Assembly (NCBI GenBank): GCA_005888865.1
Contig: VBCL01000017.1
Span: 1 to 22,687, forward strand
DNA from: Betaproteobacteria bacterium
GTDB lineage: Bacteria > Pseudomonadota > Gammaproteobacteria > Burkholderiales > Casimicrobiaceae
DNA length: 22,687 nucleotides
Direction of reading: 5' to 3'
Shown piece by piece: positions 14,008 through 21,800 of the stretch. The notes beneath the pieces were generated by a model. That model searched no databases, was not told where the DNA came from, and saw only the letters and a list, made by a program, of their open reading frames with translations. Within the stretch, counting starts at the first letter, position 1, and every line of letters starts with the position of its first letter. Both the position numbers and the translations under genes were made by a program.

Positions 14008-14346
14008 ATGGAGATCGTCGTCCTCCCGCACGCCGAGCTTTGTCCCGAGGGCAGGACCTTCGAGGCCGCCAAGGGCGAGTCGATCTGCGACAATCTGCTC
14101 GACCAGGGCATCGCCATCGAGCACGCCTGCGAGAAGTCGTGCGCATGCACGACCTGCCACGTCATCGTGCGTGAAGGCTTTGACAGCCTTTCGCCGTCGT
14201 CGGAGGACGAAGACGATCTGCTCGATCGCGCTTGGGGTTTGACGCCCGTATCGCGCCTGTCCTGCCAGGCCAAGCCGGGAGACGCGAGACTCGTGATAGA
14301 GATTCCGAAATATACGATCAACTACGCCAAGGAAATCACGAAATGA
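14008..14346 (+). CDS. fdx: [2Fe-2S] ferredoxin, ISC type
   Basis: A 112-residue adrenodoxin-type ferredoxin that gives electrons for cluster assembly on IscU. Cluster ligands are Cys41, Cys47, Cys50 (ACEKSCACTTC) and Cys86 (SRLSCQA), with an additional Cys45 between the first two, as is usual for ISC ferredoxins. The acidic segment SSEDEDDLLD (64-73) is the expected partner-docking surface. The start lies four bases after the hscA stop, and its own stop overlaps the iscX start (ATGA), which indicates tight operon coupling. Confidence 0.97.
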   Translation: MEIVVLPHAELCPEGRTFEAAKGESICDNLLDQGIAIEHACEKSCACTTCHVIVREGFDSLSPSSEDEDDLLDRAWGLTPVSRLSCQAKPGDARLVIEIPKYTINYAKEITK

Positions 14347-14549
14347 AGTGGACCGACAGCCGGGAGATCGCGATCGCGCTTGCCGAGGCGCATCCGGGAG
14401 TCGATCCCAGCCGCGTGCTGTTCACCGATCTGCGCCGCTGGGTGCTCGAGCTTCCGGGCTTCGCCGACGCTCCGGAACATTGCGGCGAGAAGATTCTGGA
14501 AGCGATCCAGACGGCGTGGATCGACGAGGGCGATTTCGATGACGAGTGA
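14343..14549 (+). CDS. iscX: Fe-S cluster assembly protein IscX
   Basis: A 68-residue acidic protein, the last member of the isc operon, which binds IscS and iron and modulates desulfurase activity. MKWTDSREIAIALAEAHPGVDP, split here as MKWTDSREIAIAL and AEAHPGVDP, followed by VLFTDLRRWVLELPGF and the acidic end WIDEGDFDDE, is the full family pattern. Full length (E. coli 66). Its ATG overlaps the fdx stop by four bases. Confidence 0.96.
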   Translation: MKWTDSREIAIALAEAHPGVDPSRVLFTDLRRWVLELPGFADAPEHCGEKILEAIQTAWIDEGDFDDE

Positions 14550-14555
14550 CGGTCA

Positions 14556-14963
14556 GTGAGCGCGCCGGTCAGCGCGCTCTACGCCGGTTCGCTGGCGCTG
14601 CTGTTGCTGGGGCTTGCCGCGCGCGTGTCGCTGTTGCGCTCGAAGCTCAACGTCGGCACGGGACACGGCAACGACCCCACGCTGGCGCGCGCGATTCGCG
14701 TGCACGGCAACGCGGTCGAGTGGATCCTGCCGATGCTGGCGCTGTTGCTGATCGCCGAGATCGACGGCGCGAGCCGTACCTTTCTGCACGTCTGCGGCGT
14801 CACGTTCGTCGTCGCACGCATCGCCCACGCCCTTGGCCTTTCGCGCACGTCGAAGGCCTCGTCCGGCAGATTCTGGGGGACCGCAGGTAGCTGGCTCGTC
14901 ATCGCCGCGCTCGCCGTATGGAACATCGCAGCGTTCCTGCGCGTGCTGCCGCGGGTGTGGTAA
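14556..14963 (+). CDS. MAPEG family membrane protein
   Basis: A 135-residue integral membrane protein of the MAPEG superfamily (eicosanoid and glutathione metabolism relatives). Four hydrophobic segments lie at about 5-23, 57-66, 76-93 and 107-127. The conserved stretch ARAIRVHGNAVEWILPMLAL holds the family-typical Arg-x-His-x-N-x-x-E motif. The start is GTG 14556, six bases after the iscX stop, so it probably reads on from the isc operon. The substrate is unknown, since bacterial members close to this type are mostly uncharacterised. It converges with serB. Confidence 0.88.
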   Translation: MSAPVSALYAGSLALLLLGLAARVSLLRSKLNVGTGHGNDPTLARAIRVHGNAVEWILPMLALLLIAEIDGASRTFLHVCGVTFVVARIAHALGLSRTSKASSGRFWGTAGSWLVIAALAVWNIAAFLRVLPRVW

Positions 14964-14987
14964 CCCTGCGAAAACGGCCGCGGCTCA

Positions 14988-15004
14988 CGTAGCCTGCGTC
15001 GAGC
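14988..15004. repeat. 17-bp dispersed repeat, copy 2 (between convergent genes)
   Basis: Identical over 17 bases to 3739-3755 (CGTAGCCTGCGTCGAGC) and again in the short gap between two converging genes, here the MAPEG gene and serB. No complete hairpin with a T-run is formed in the 64-base gap, so it is not an ordinary terminator. Confidence 0.55.
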
Positions 15005-15027
15005 GGACCGAAAAACCCGAAACGACA

Positions 15028-15894
15028 TTACACGAACAGATTCAGTATCGCGTCCAGACCGCAGTAGTCGATCGCGTACGTCGTCTCGGCGCGCACGACC
15101 GGCTTGGCGTGGTAAGCGACGCTGACGTCGGCAAGGCGGAGCATCGGCAGGTCGTTGGCGCCGTCGCCGATCGCGACCGAGAGGCCATCGCCGCCGGCGA
15201 GCTCGTTGCGCAGACGGGCGAAGGTGGCGGCCTTGGCCGCGCCGTCGACGATGTCCCCGCTCACGCGGCCGGTGAGCCGTTCGTCGACGATCTCGAGCGT
15301 GCTGGCGAGCGTGTAGTCGATGCCGAGGCGCGCCTCGAGCCGATCGGTGAAGAACGTGAAGCCGCCCGACACGAGGAGCGTTCGTGCTCCCGCGCGCTTG
15401 AATCCGGCGAGCATGCGTTCGGCCCCGGGCGACAGCCTCAGCCGCTCGTCGTAGACGCGCTGCAGCGCGCCCGTCGGCAGACCCGCGAGCAGCGCCACCC
15501 GCCGCCTGAGGCTCTCGCGGAAGTCGATTTCGCCACGCATGGCGCTCGCCGTGATCGCAGCAACGTCCGCCTTGATGCCCTGCAGGTCGGCGATCTCGTC
15601 GATGCACTCGATGGTGATGAGCGTCGAATCCATGTCGAAGGCGACCAGCCGGACGCGGTCGAGCCGCTGGCCGATCGGCACGAAGGCGAAGTCGAGGCCG
15701 GCTTCGTCGCAGAAGACGGCCACGGCATCGCGATGCGTCGCGTGCGGCAACCGAAATGCCTGCGTCGCGGCGCCGGGAAGCGCGACGATTGTTTCGGCAC
15801 CCGAGAGCCGCGCCAGCGATTTGAGCAGCGGCGTCTCGATGTCCGGTCCCTGGACGACGAGATCGGCCTCGGGGGCCTCATTCGGACTGGGCAT
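15028..15894 (-). CDS. serB: Phosphoserine phosphatase SerB
   Basis: A 288-residue HAD-superfamily phosphatase for the last step of serine synthesis, phosphoserine to serine. Motif I AFDMDSTLI has nucleophile Asp87 and acid/base Asp89; motif II is LLVSGGFTFF with Ser176; Lys221 and GDGANDLPML with Asp244 and Asp248 complete the site. About 80 residues precede the HAD core, the ACT-like N-terminal part seen in proteobacterial SerB. It starts 12 bases after the rnr stop in the same direction, so rnr-serB is probably one operon. Its product serine is also the substrate of CysE nearby, though the two genes are not transcribed together. Confidence 0.95.
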   Translation of the reverse strand: MPSPNEAPEADLVVQGPDIETPLLKSLARLSGAETIVALPGAATQAFRLPHATHRDAVAVFCDEAGLDFAFVPIGQRLDRVRLVAFDMDSTLITIECIDEIADLQGIKADVAAITASAMRGEIDFRESLRRRVALLAGLPTGALQRVYDERLRLSPGAERMLAGFKRAGARTLLVSGGFTFFTDRLEARLGIDYTLASTLEIVDERLTGRVSGDIVDGAAKAATFARLRNELAGGDGLSVAIGDGANDLPMLRLADVSVAYHAKPVVRAETTYAIDYCGLDAILNLFV

Positions 15895-15906
15895 CGGCCC
15901 GAGGCC

Positions 15907-18195
15907 TCAGGGCTTTCGGCTCTGCCGCGGTTTCTTTCGCGGGGTGGTCGTTGCCGGCTCGACACTCTCGGCGAGCACGAAATCGATCTTCGTCTGCTCG
16001 AGATCCACGCGCGCGACCTTGACCGTGATGCGATCGGCGAGCCGGAACGATTTACCCGTCCGCTCGCCAACCAGCGCATGGCGGATGGCGTCGAAGTGAA
16101 AGTAATCGCTGCCGAGCTCGGTGACGTGCACCAGGCCATCGATGTTGAGCCCGTCGAGCGTCACGAACAGCCCGAAATGCGTCACGCCGCTGATGGTTCC
16201 AGCGAATGTCTCACCGACGCGGTCCTGCATGAAATAACACTTGAGCCAGTTCTCGACATCGCGCGTCGCGTCGTCGGCGCGGCGCTCGGTCTGCGAGCAG
16301 TGCACGCCGAGCTCCGGCCACGATGCGCCGCCCGGCTGGTAGCGCGTGCCGGCGAGGCACGCTTTGACGCAGCGATGGATGAGCAGGTCGGGATAGCGGC
16401 GGATCGGCGACGTGAAATGCGTGTAGGCGTCGTAGCCGAGCCCGAAGTGGCCCGCGTTGTCGGGTCCGTAGACCGCCTGCTGCAGCGAGCGCAGGAGCAC
16501 GGTCTGCAGCAGGTTGAAGTCGGGGCGGTCGCGGATCTGCGAGAGCAACTTCGCGTAGTCGGCTGAGGTGGGCGCGTCTCCGCCGCCGAGGGAGAGACCC
16601 GAGCCCGCAAGAAACTCCTTCAGCGCCTGGAGCTTCTCCGGCGTCGGACCCTCGTGAATGCGGAACAGGGCGGGGTGCTTCTGCTCGGTGAGATACTGGG
16701 CCACGCACACGTTGGCCGCGAGCATGCATTCCTCGATGATCTTGTGCGCGTCGTTGCGCGGCACCGGCACGATTCTCTCGATCTTGCCGTGCGCGTCGAA
16801 TTCCAGAGCGAGCTCGAGCGTTTCGAAGTCGATCGCTCCACGACGCTGGCGCGCCGCGGCCAGGGTCTTGTACAGGGCGTACAGATTATCGAGGTGCGGC
16901 AGCAGTGTCTGCGCCTCCTTCGTCCGCGTGCCTCCCGGGTGCGAGAGCCAGTCCCAGACCTGGGTGTAGGTCAAGCGCGCGCGCGAGTGCATGACGGCCC
17001 GATGAAGCCGATAGCGGCTGATGTCCCCGTCGCCGTCGATGTCGATCTCGCACGCCATGCACAGCCGGTCGACCGCGGGCTTGAGCGAGCACAGCTCGTT
17101 CGACAGCTCCTCCGGCAGCATCGGGATCACGCGGCGTGGAAAGTACACCGAGGTGCCGCGCTCTCGCGCGTCGTGGTCGAGCGCGTCGCCGTCGCGCACG
17201 TAATGACTGACGTCGGCGATCGCCACGACCAGCCGGAAGCCCTTGCCGACGCGCTCGCAATACACCGCATCGTCGAAGTCCCGGGCCGTCTCGCCATCGA
17301 TCGTGACCAGCGGCAGTGCAGTGAGATCGAGGCGTTCCTTGCGATCGGCGGCGCGGACCTCGGACGGAAGCCGCGCGGCTTGCCGCTTTGCCGGCGCCGA
17401 GAACTCGTGCGGCAGGTCGTGTTTGCGCAGTGCGATCTCGATCTCCATGCCGGGATCGGCGTAATTGCCGAGAACCCGCACGACTTTGGCCAGCGCTTCG
17501 CGGTGCGTCGAGGGCTGCTCGATCAGTTCGGCCACGACGACCTGCCCGGGCTTGGCCTCGCTGCGCAGATCGGGAGGGACGAGGATGTCCTGATTGATGC
17601 GCTTGTTCTCGGCGACCAGGAACCAGATGCCGCGATCCTCGTAGAGCCGCCCGACAACTTCGCGGTTGGCGCGCGCGAGCACGTCGACGATCGTGCCTTC
17701 GGGCCTGCCGCGGCGGTCGACGCCGGTCGTCCGGACCGTGACGCGATCGCCGTGCAAGGCCCTGCGCATCTCTGCGGGAGACAGGAAGACGTCCGCGCCA
17801 CCATCGTCGGGCACGAGAAAGCCATAGCCATCCGGATGGCCCTGCACCGTTCCGCTGATGAGGTCGAGCTTGGCGACGACGCATAGCGCTCCCTTGCGAT
17901 TGGTCATCAACTGACCGTCGCGCTCCATCGCTGCGAGTCTTCCCGCGAACGCTTCGCGCTCCGCGATGCCGTGCACGTCGAGCGCGGCCACAAGGTCTTC
18001 GGCGCGCATCGGCACGCCGTGCTCGCGCAGATGTTCGATGATCCGCTCGCGCGACGGGATGTCGACCGCGGTTCCCCTGCGGCGCGACCGTCGCTGGGGA
18101 CTCGAGGTCCCGTTCACCGCTTCGAGCGCTTCGGGAGGATCGGACGGATCGGCCATCGCGCGATTGCGCTTTGCGCCGGGTAGTTTCTTTGACAA
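15907..18195 (-). CDS. rnr: Ribonuclease R
   Basis: A 762-residue 3'-5' exoribonuclease that degrades structured RNA. Order of parts: basic N-terminal tail, helix-turn-helix RNase R N-domain (about 47-105), two cold-shock domains (about 110-260), RNB catalytic domain (about 290-620), S1 domain (about 655-740) and a basic tail ending RKKPRQSRKP. The catalytic acidic cluster is DGETARDFDDA with Asp300, Asp306, Asp308 and Asp309. I keep the TTG start at 18195 because homologues often begin MSKK. It has no good ribosome site, and ATG 18156 is an equally possible start that removes 13 residues. Its 5' end overlaps the divergent tRNA-Leu promoter. Confidence 0.95.
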   Translation of the reverse strand: MSKKLPGAKRNRAMADPSDPPEALEAVNGTSSPQRRSRRRGTAVDIPSRERIIEHLREHGVPMRAEDLVAALDVHGIAEREAFAGRLAAMERDGQLMTNRKGALCVVAKLDLISGTVQGHPDGYGFLVPDDGGADVFLSPAEMRRALHGDRVTVRTTGVDRRGRPEGTIVDVLARANREVVGRLYEDRGIWFLVAENKRINQDILVPPDLRSEAKPGQVVVAELIEQPSTHREALAKVVRVLGNYADPGMEIEIALRKHDLPHEFSAPAKRQAARLPSEVRAADRKERLDLTALPLVTIDGETARDFDDAVYCERVGKGFRLVVAIADVSHYVRDGDALDHDARERGTSVYFPRRVIPMLPEELSNELCSLKPAVDRLCMACEIDIDGDGDISRYRLHRAVMHSRARLTYTQVWDWLSHPGGTRTKEAQTLLPHLDNLYALYKTLAAARQRRGAIDFETLELALEFDAHGKIERIVPVPRNDAHKIIEECMLAANVCVAQYLTEQKHPALFRIHEGPTPEKLQALKEFLAGSGLSLGGGDAPTSADYAKLLSQIRDRPDFNLLQTVLLRSLQQAVYGPDNAGHFGLGYDAYTHFTSPIRRYPDLLIHRCVKACLAGTRYQPGGASWPELGVHCSQTERRADDATRDVENWLKCYFMQDRVGETFAGTISGVTHFGLFVTLDGLNIDGLVHVTELGSDYFHFDAIRHALVGERTGKSFRLADRITVKVARVDLEQTKIDFVLAESVEPATTTPRKKPRQSRKP

Positions 18196-18217
18196 GGGTG
18201 CAACTCGCTTATAAAAT
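18189..18217 (+). promoter_or_regulatory. Promoter of tRNA-Leu(CAG)
   Basis: A consensus TTGACA (18189-18194) and TAAAAT (18212-18217) are separated by exactly 17 bases, and the tRNA begins ten bases after the -10. The -35 covers the first codons of rnr if rnr starts at 18195. No other promoter in the window matches the sigma-70 consensus this well. Confidence 0.85.
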
Positions 18218-18226
18218 CAAACGCTT

Positions 18227-18313
18227 GCCCAGATGGCGGAATTGGTAGACGCACTAGGTTCAGGTCCTAGCGGTGGCAACACTGTGGAGGTTCGAGTCCT
18301 CTTCTGGGCACCA
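18227..18313 (+). tRNA. tRNA-Leu (anticodon CAG)
   Basis: An 87-nucleotide class II tRNA including an encoded CCA end. The acceptor stem is GCCCAGA paired with TCTGGGC. The anticodon arm is CTAGG-TTCAGGT-CCTAG with CAG in the middle of the loop, reading CUG, the main leucine codon in this GC-rich genome. A long variable arm (CGGTGGCAACACTGTG) marks it as a leucine type, and the T-arm has GGTTCGAGTCC. Its 3' end is a classic target for tyrosine recombinases, which fits the integrase remnant that follows it directly. Confidence 0.97.
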
Positions 18314-18319
18314 GCTAGA

Positions 18320-18580
18320 GTATCGCGCTTTACGCAGGGAAAAGGTACTGGCGCTCGGTCAGTACCTGAGCGGACGCTCGCCGAGGCCCGCGATTTACGC
18401 GACGAAGCGCGCTACAAAGCGCAGTGGCGCATCCCCGCCGAGCGGATGAAGATCCGATCGGAGCACGTCGTTCCGCTTTCAACACAAGCGATAGAGGTCG
18501 TACGTGAGCTGCAGAAGCTCTACGACGGGCGGCGCTATGTGTTTGGGAACCAAGCAAACCACGAAAAACCGATGCGTTAA
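18320..18580 (+). pseudogene. Degenerate tyrosine-recombinase (P4-type integrase) gene
   Basis: The open frame after the tRNA encodes two joined pieces of an integrase. Around 18374-18415, TLAEARDLRDEARY matches the N-terminal DUF4102-type arm-binding region (usually S-L-A-E-A-R-x-x-R-D-E-A-R). From about 18425, WRIPAERMKIRSEHVVPLS and ELQKLYDGRRYVFGN match the middle of the catalytic domain, and NHEKPM is where PxSENT normally follows. A large central part is missing, as are the HxxR and Tyr catalytic motifs. Frame is lost at 18580. In another frame PVETTINRV (from about 18585) could be continuation. This is a relic of an element inserted at the tRNA 3' end. Confidence 0.75.
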
Positions 18581-18627
18581 AGCCTGTCGAAACGACAATC
18601 AACCGCGTCAACAACGAGAGGCCGCCT

Positions 18628-19446
18628 ATGGGTACGAGGAGCTTTCATTTCGTGGAGGACTACCGCACGTTGGTCCGCCAACTGATTGCTCACTTACCAT
18701 TGCCGGAAGCGATGTCGCGCGCGGTGGGCGGCGACTTCACCGCGATGGGCCAGATCGAAAGGCAGCTCTTGATTGGGTATGGTCTCAAGCCGGACCATAC
18801 GTTAGTCGACGTGGGTTGCGGCGCAGGACGGTTGGCCAAACAACTGGTCGACTACCTGGCCTCGGGGCGCGTGCTCGGTACCGATGTGGTGCCGGAGCTT
18901 ATCGATTATGCGAAGATCGGCTGTCCACCCACTTGGCAGTTCACCGTCGTAGAGGACATTCGGATCCCCTTCGCTGAGAACGAAGCAGACTTCGCATCCT
19001 TTTTCTCGGTCTTCACCCACCTTCTGTTCGAGGAGAGCTTCTGCTATCTACTGGAAGCACGACGAGTCGTTAAGCCCGGCGGCACGATCGTATTCTCCTT
19101 TCTTGAATTCGAGCAAAACTGGCAGGTGTTCAACGATGCATACAAAGCGCTTCGCCACGGATTGCCACAGTTGCACCTGACCACGTTCATGGACCGAACC
19201 GCCTGCGAGGCATGGGCTCGGCACCTCGGGATGTTGATCATCGATATTCGCGCTGGCACGGATACCTTCATCGAACTCCCCGGCCCCGTGGTACATGACG
19301 ACGGCAGTCGAAGTAAAGGCAAGGTTGCATTCGGTCAATCGGTTTGCGTGCTGCGCAATGACAAGGTGCCACGCGAGAAACGCGTTTTATCGTGGGAGAC
19401 CTCCTGGGACATTGGCTCTTCGCCTACGAGCTCTCAGATGCGGTAG
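18628..19446 (+). CDS. Class I SAM-dependent methyltransferase
   Basis: A 272-residue methyltransferase with unknown substrate. Motif I LVDVGCGAGRLA lies at 59-70, an acidic SAM-ribose position is in GTDVVPELI, and a post-motif block RRVVKPGGTIVFSFLEF follows; the C-terminal part has no recognisable partner domain. GAGAGG six bases before ATG 18628 supports the start, though GTG 18652 is possible and the first few codons may overlap decayed integrase DNA. Codon use is visibly less G/C-biased than in its neighbours (codons such as CTA, TTA and ATA occur). Together with its place behind the tRNA and integrase relic, this suggests acquisition by horizontal transfer as cargo. Confidence 0.85.
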   Translation: MGTRSFHFVEDYRTLVRQLIAHLPLPEAMSRAVGGDFTAMGQIERQLLIGYGLKPDHTLVDVGCGAGRLAKQLVDYLASGRVLGTDVVPELIDYAKIGCPPTWQFTVVEDIRIPFAENEADFASFFSVFTHLLFEESFCYLLEARRVVKPGGTIVFSFLEFEQNWQVFNDAYKALRHGLPQLHLTTFMDRTACEAWARHLGMLIIDIRAGTDTFIELPGPVVHDDGSRSKGKVAFGQSVCVLRNDKVPREKRVLSWETSWDIGSSPTSSQMR

Positions 19447-19519
19447 CCGCTAAGGCCGGTGCGTGTTCGTGTGCCGTCGAACCAATCCTTTCCGGAAAAC
19501 CTCCTTTGAGTTGGCGGCT

Positions 19520-19648
19520 ATGATCACGATATTTCTTGTCCTTGCCCTCGCCGTCTCCTCGGCATTAGCGGCCCGCTCCGTGTTCCAGTCGGCAATAGGA
19601 CCCGGTCTCGCCGTGAGCGATGGCTGGATGATTCCGTGGCATCGATGA
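19520..19648 (+). CDS. Possible 42-residue peptide upstream of hpnA
   Basis: An ATG-started frame encodes MITIFLVLALAVSSALAARS followed by VFQSAIGPGLAVSDGWMIPWHR. The first 17 residues look like a signal peptide or membrane anchor ending in an A-x-A-like site. It overlaps the hpnA start by four bases in another frame (ATGA at 19645-19648), which would suit a coupled leader gene. The ribosome site is weak and I recognise no family. A 10-bp palindrome, TTTCCGGAAA (19489-19498), lies just upstream. It may be chance, as the 198-base gap must also contain the hpn promoter. Confidence 0.3.
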   Translation: MITIFLVLALAVSSALAARSVFQSAIGPGLAVSDGWMIPWHR

Positions 19649-20646
19649 GCCGGCACGGACGCGTTCTGGTAACGGGTGCGACCGGGTTCGTCGGATCAGC
19701 GCTCGTCCGCGCTTTTCTCGCCGCGGGATATCCGGTGCGTGCGCTCGTCCGGGCAACGAGCCCGCGCAATAACGTTGCCGGCCTCGAGATCGAGACCGTG
19801 GAAGGTGACATTTGCGACGCTGCTGCGGTCGCCCGAGCCATGACCGGAGCCGCCTACCTTGCGCATGCCGCGGCCGATTATCGTCTCTGGGCGCGAGACC
19901 TCGACGCGATCGTACATACCAACGTCGAGGGCACGCGGACGGTGATGCGGGCCGCGCTTTCCGCCGGCGTCGAGCGGGTCGTGTACACCAGCAGCGTTGC
20001 CACGCTGGCGCTTGGGGCCGACGGTCGTCCGGCAGACGAGAACGTCCCCTTGTCCGAGACCGCGGCGGTTGGCGCATACAAGCGTAGCAAGGTCGTGGCG
20101 GAACGGCTGGTCGAGACCATGGCGGCGCGCGATGCGCTACCCGCGGTTATCGTGAATCCGTCCACGCCGGTCGGCCCACGCGACATCCGGCCCACGCCCA
20201 CCGGGCGAATGATCATCGCCGCCGCTTCCGGCGGCATGCCCGCGTTCGTGGACACCGGGCTCAACCTCGTGCACGTCGACGACGTGGCCGCCGGACACGT
20301 GGCTGCGCTCGAGCGCGGCACGGTCGGCGAGCGCTACATCCTCGGCGGCGAAAATGTGTTGCTCGCGGACATGCTGCGCGAGATCGCCCGGCTCGCGGGG
20401 CGCCGGCCGCCGCACGTCAAGCTGCCGCGCGCACCCCTCTACCCGCTGGCGGTGGCCGCGCAGATGCTGGCGACGGTGACCGGTCGGGAGCCGTTGCTTA
20501 CCCTCGACGGCTTGCGGATGTCCAGGCAGCGCATGTTCTTCAGCAGCGCAAAAGCCGAGCGTGATCTGGGCTTTCGCGCCCGCCCTTACACGCTGGGATT
20601 GCGCGACGCGCTCGCCTGGTTCCGAGAGGCAGGATATCTGCGATGA
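19645..20646 (+). CDS. hpnA: Hopanoid-associated NAD-dependent epimerase/dehydratase HpnA
   Basis: A 333-residue extended short-chain dehydrogenase of the dihydroflavonol-reductase-like group, named HpnA for its constant presence in hopanoid operons; its precise reaction is not established as far as I know. The Rossmann motif is VLVTGATGFVGSALV (8-20). The catalytic set is Ser116/117 (VYTSSVATL) with Tyr145 and Lys149 (AYKRSK), and NPSTPVGPRDIRPTPTG is the HpnA-specific block. ATG 19645 is used; GTG 19636 would add three residues and neither has a good ribosome site. Its stop overlaps the hpnB start (ATGA), so the genes form an operon. Confidence 0.92.
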   Translation: MSRHGRVLVTGATGFVGSALVRAFLAAGYPVRALVRATSPRNNVAGLEIETVEGDICDAAAVARAMTGAAYLAHAAADYRLWARDLDAIVHTNVEGTRTVMRAALSAGVERVVYTSSVATLALGADGRPADENVPLSETAAVGAYKRSKVVAERLVETMAARDALPAVIVNPSTPVGPRDIRPTPTGRMIIAAASGGMPAFVDTGLNLVHVDDVAAGHVAALERGTVGERYILGGENVLLADMLREIARLAGRRPPHVKLPRAPLYPLAVAAQMLATVTGREPLLTLDGLRMSRQRMFFSSAKAERDLGFRARPYTLGLRDALAWFREAGYLR

Positions 20647-21800
20647 CCGCCGTTTTCATCGCTGCGCTGTCCTGCGCGATCTGGCTCTACCTGCTTTCCG
20701 CGCGTGGGGGCTTCTGGCGTGGCAGGCAGCGCGACGACGCTTCCCTGTCGACGTCTCCGGAAGACATGGTTTGGCCGCGCGTCGTGGCGATTATCCCCGC
20801 ACGCAACGAGGCGTCGATCGTGGGCGAAACGATCGGTACCCTGTTGCGGCAGAACTATCGGGGCGCCTTTACGGTGATCGTCGTCGACGACCACAGCAGC
20901 GATGATACCGCCGCCGTGGCTCGGCGTGCAGCCGCCCTCGCGGCCCCGATGCTTCCCGACGGGTGGACCGGCAAGTTATGGGCCGTGCAGCACGGCATTG
21001 GGCACGTCCAGACCTTGTCGGAGCTCCCGGACTATCTACTCCTGACCGATGCCGATATTCGCTATGCTGACGATTCACTGACCGAGCTCGTCCGGCGCGC
21101 GGTGTGCGAGCGTCTCGTGCTAACGTCGCTGATGGCAAGGCTGCGTTGCGTCAGCCTTGCCGAGCGCGCATTCATGCCGGCTTTCGTTTTCTTCTTCCAG
21201 ATGCTCTACCCGTTCTCCTGGGTCAGCCGCCCGGATCGGACGACAGCCGCGGCCGCCGGAGGATGCATGCTGGTACGGCGTCGATCGCTCGAGACCGCGG
21301 GCGGCATCGAGGCGATTCGAGGCGAGCTGATCGACGACTGCGCCTTGGCGCGATTGCTCAAGCCGTGTGGCGCCATCTCGCTTGGCTTGACGCAGCGCGT
21401 GTGCAGTGTTCGCGCTTATCGGTCCATGGGTGACATCCGACGCACGATCGCCCGTTGCGCTTATGCCCAACTGCGTTTCTCACCGTGGCGGCTGGCGGTC
21501 GCGACCGTCGCGATGATCGTGACCTACCTCGCGCCGCCGGTCCTGGCCCTGCTCGGCAGCGGCACGGCGCAACTGCTCGGAGCGCTCGCCTGGGTGCAGA
21601 TGGGAATCGCTTCGCAGCCGATATTGCGCTTGTATCGCGTCTCGCCCCTGTGGGCTCTGGCCTTCCCCGCGATTGCGGGCGCTTATCTGGTGTTCACGCT
21701 CGACTCAGCCTGGCAGCATCTGCGTGGCACGGGTGGCGAATGGAAAGGGCGCACACATCGCGGAACCTCGTCGCATGAAATCCCCGGACACGGCCACTGA
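20643..21800 (+). CDS. hpnB: Hopanoid-associated glycosyltransferase family 2 protein HpnB
   Basis: A 385-residue membrane glycosyltransferase typical of hopanoid clusters, with an unproved role in side-chain or head-group elaboration. An N-terminal membrane segment (about 1-20) is followed by the GT-A domain: VVAIIPARNEASIVGETI (47-64), VVDDHSSDDT, the metal-binding LLTDADIRYAD, and the base-containing GELIDDCALARLL. Three C-terminal hydrophobic segments (about 280-360) anchor it. It overlaps hpnA by four bases. Its last codons overlap the start of hpnD by 26 bases. Confidence 0.92.
   Translation: MTAVFIAALSCAIWLYLLSARGGFWRGRQRDDASLSTSPEDMVWPRVVAIIPARNEASIVGETIGTLLRQNYRGAFTVIVVDDHSSDDTAAVARRAAALAAPMLPDGWTGKLWAVQHGIGHVQTLSELPDYLLLTDADIRYADDSLTELVRRAVCERLVLTSLMARLRCVSLAERAFMPAFVFFFQMLYPFSWVSRPDRTTAAAAGGCMLVRRRSLETAGGIEAIRGELIDDCALARLLKPCGAISLGLTQRVCSVRAYRSMGDIRRTIARCAYAQLRFSPWRLAVATVAMIVTYLAPPVLALLGSGTAQLLGALAWVQMGIASQPILRLYRVSPLWALAFPAIAGAYLVFTLDSAWQHLRGTGGEWKGRTHRGTSSHEIPGHGH

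Noticed and set aside
12570..14321. 583-codon minus-strand open frame opposite hscA
   Set aside because: hscA on the other strand has all Hsp70 motifs; the antisense product is Arg/His-rich with no recognisable domain.
14833..16566. 577-codon plus-strand frame across serB and rnr
   Set aside because: It spans two well-supported minus-strand genes and has shadow-frame composition.
18314..19660. Duplicate of the tRNA-Leu 3' end marking the far att site
   Set aside because: I looked for TTCTGGGCACCA and its near variants after the tRNA and found none before hpnA.
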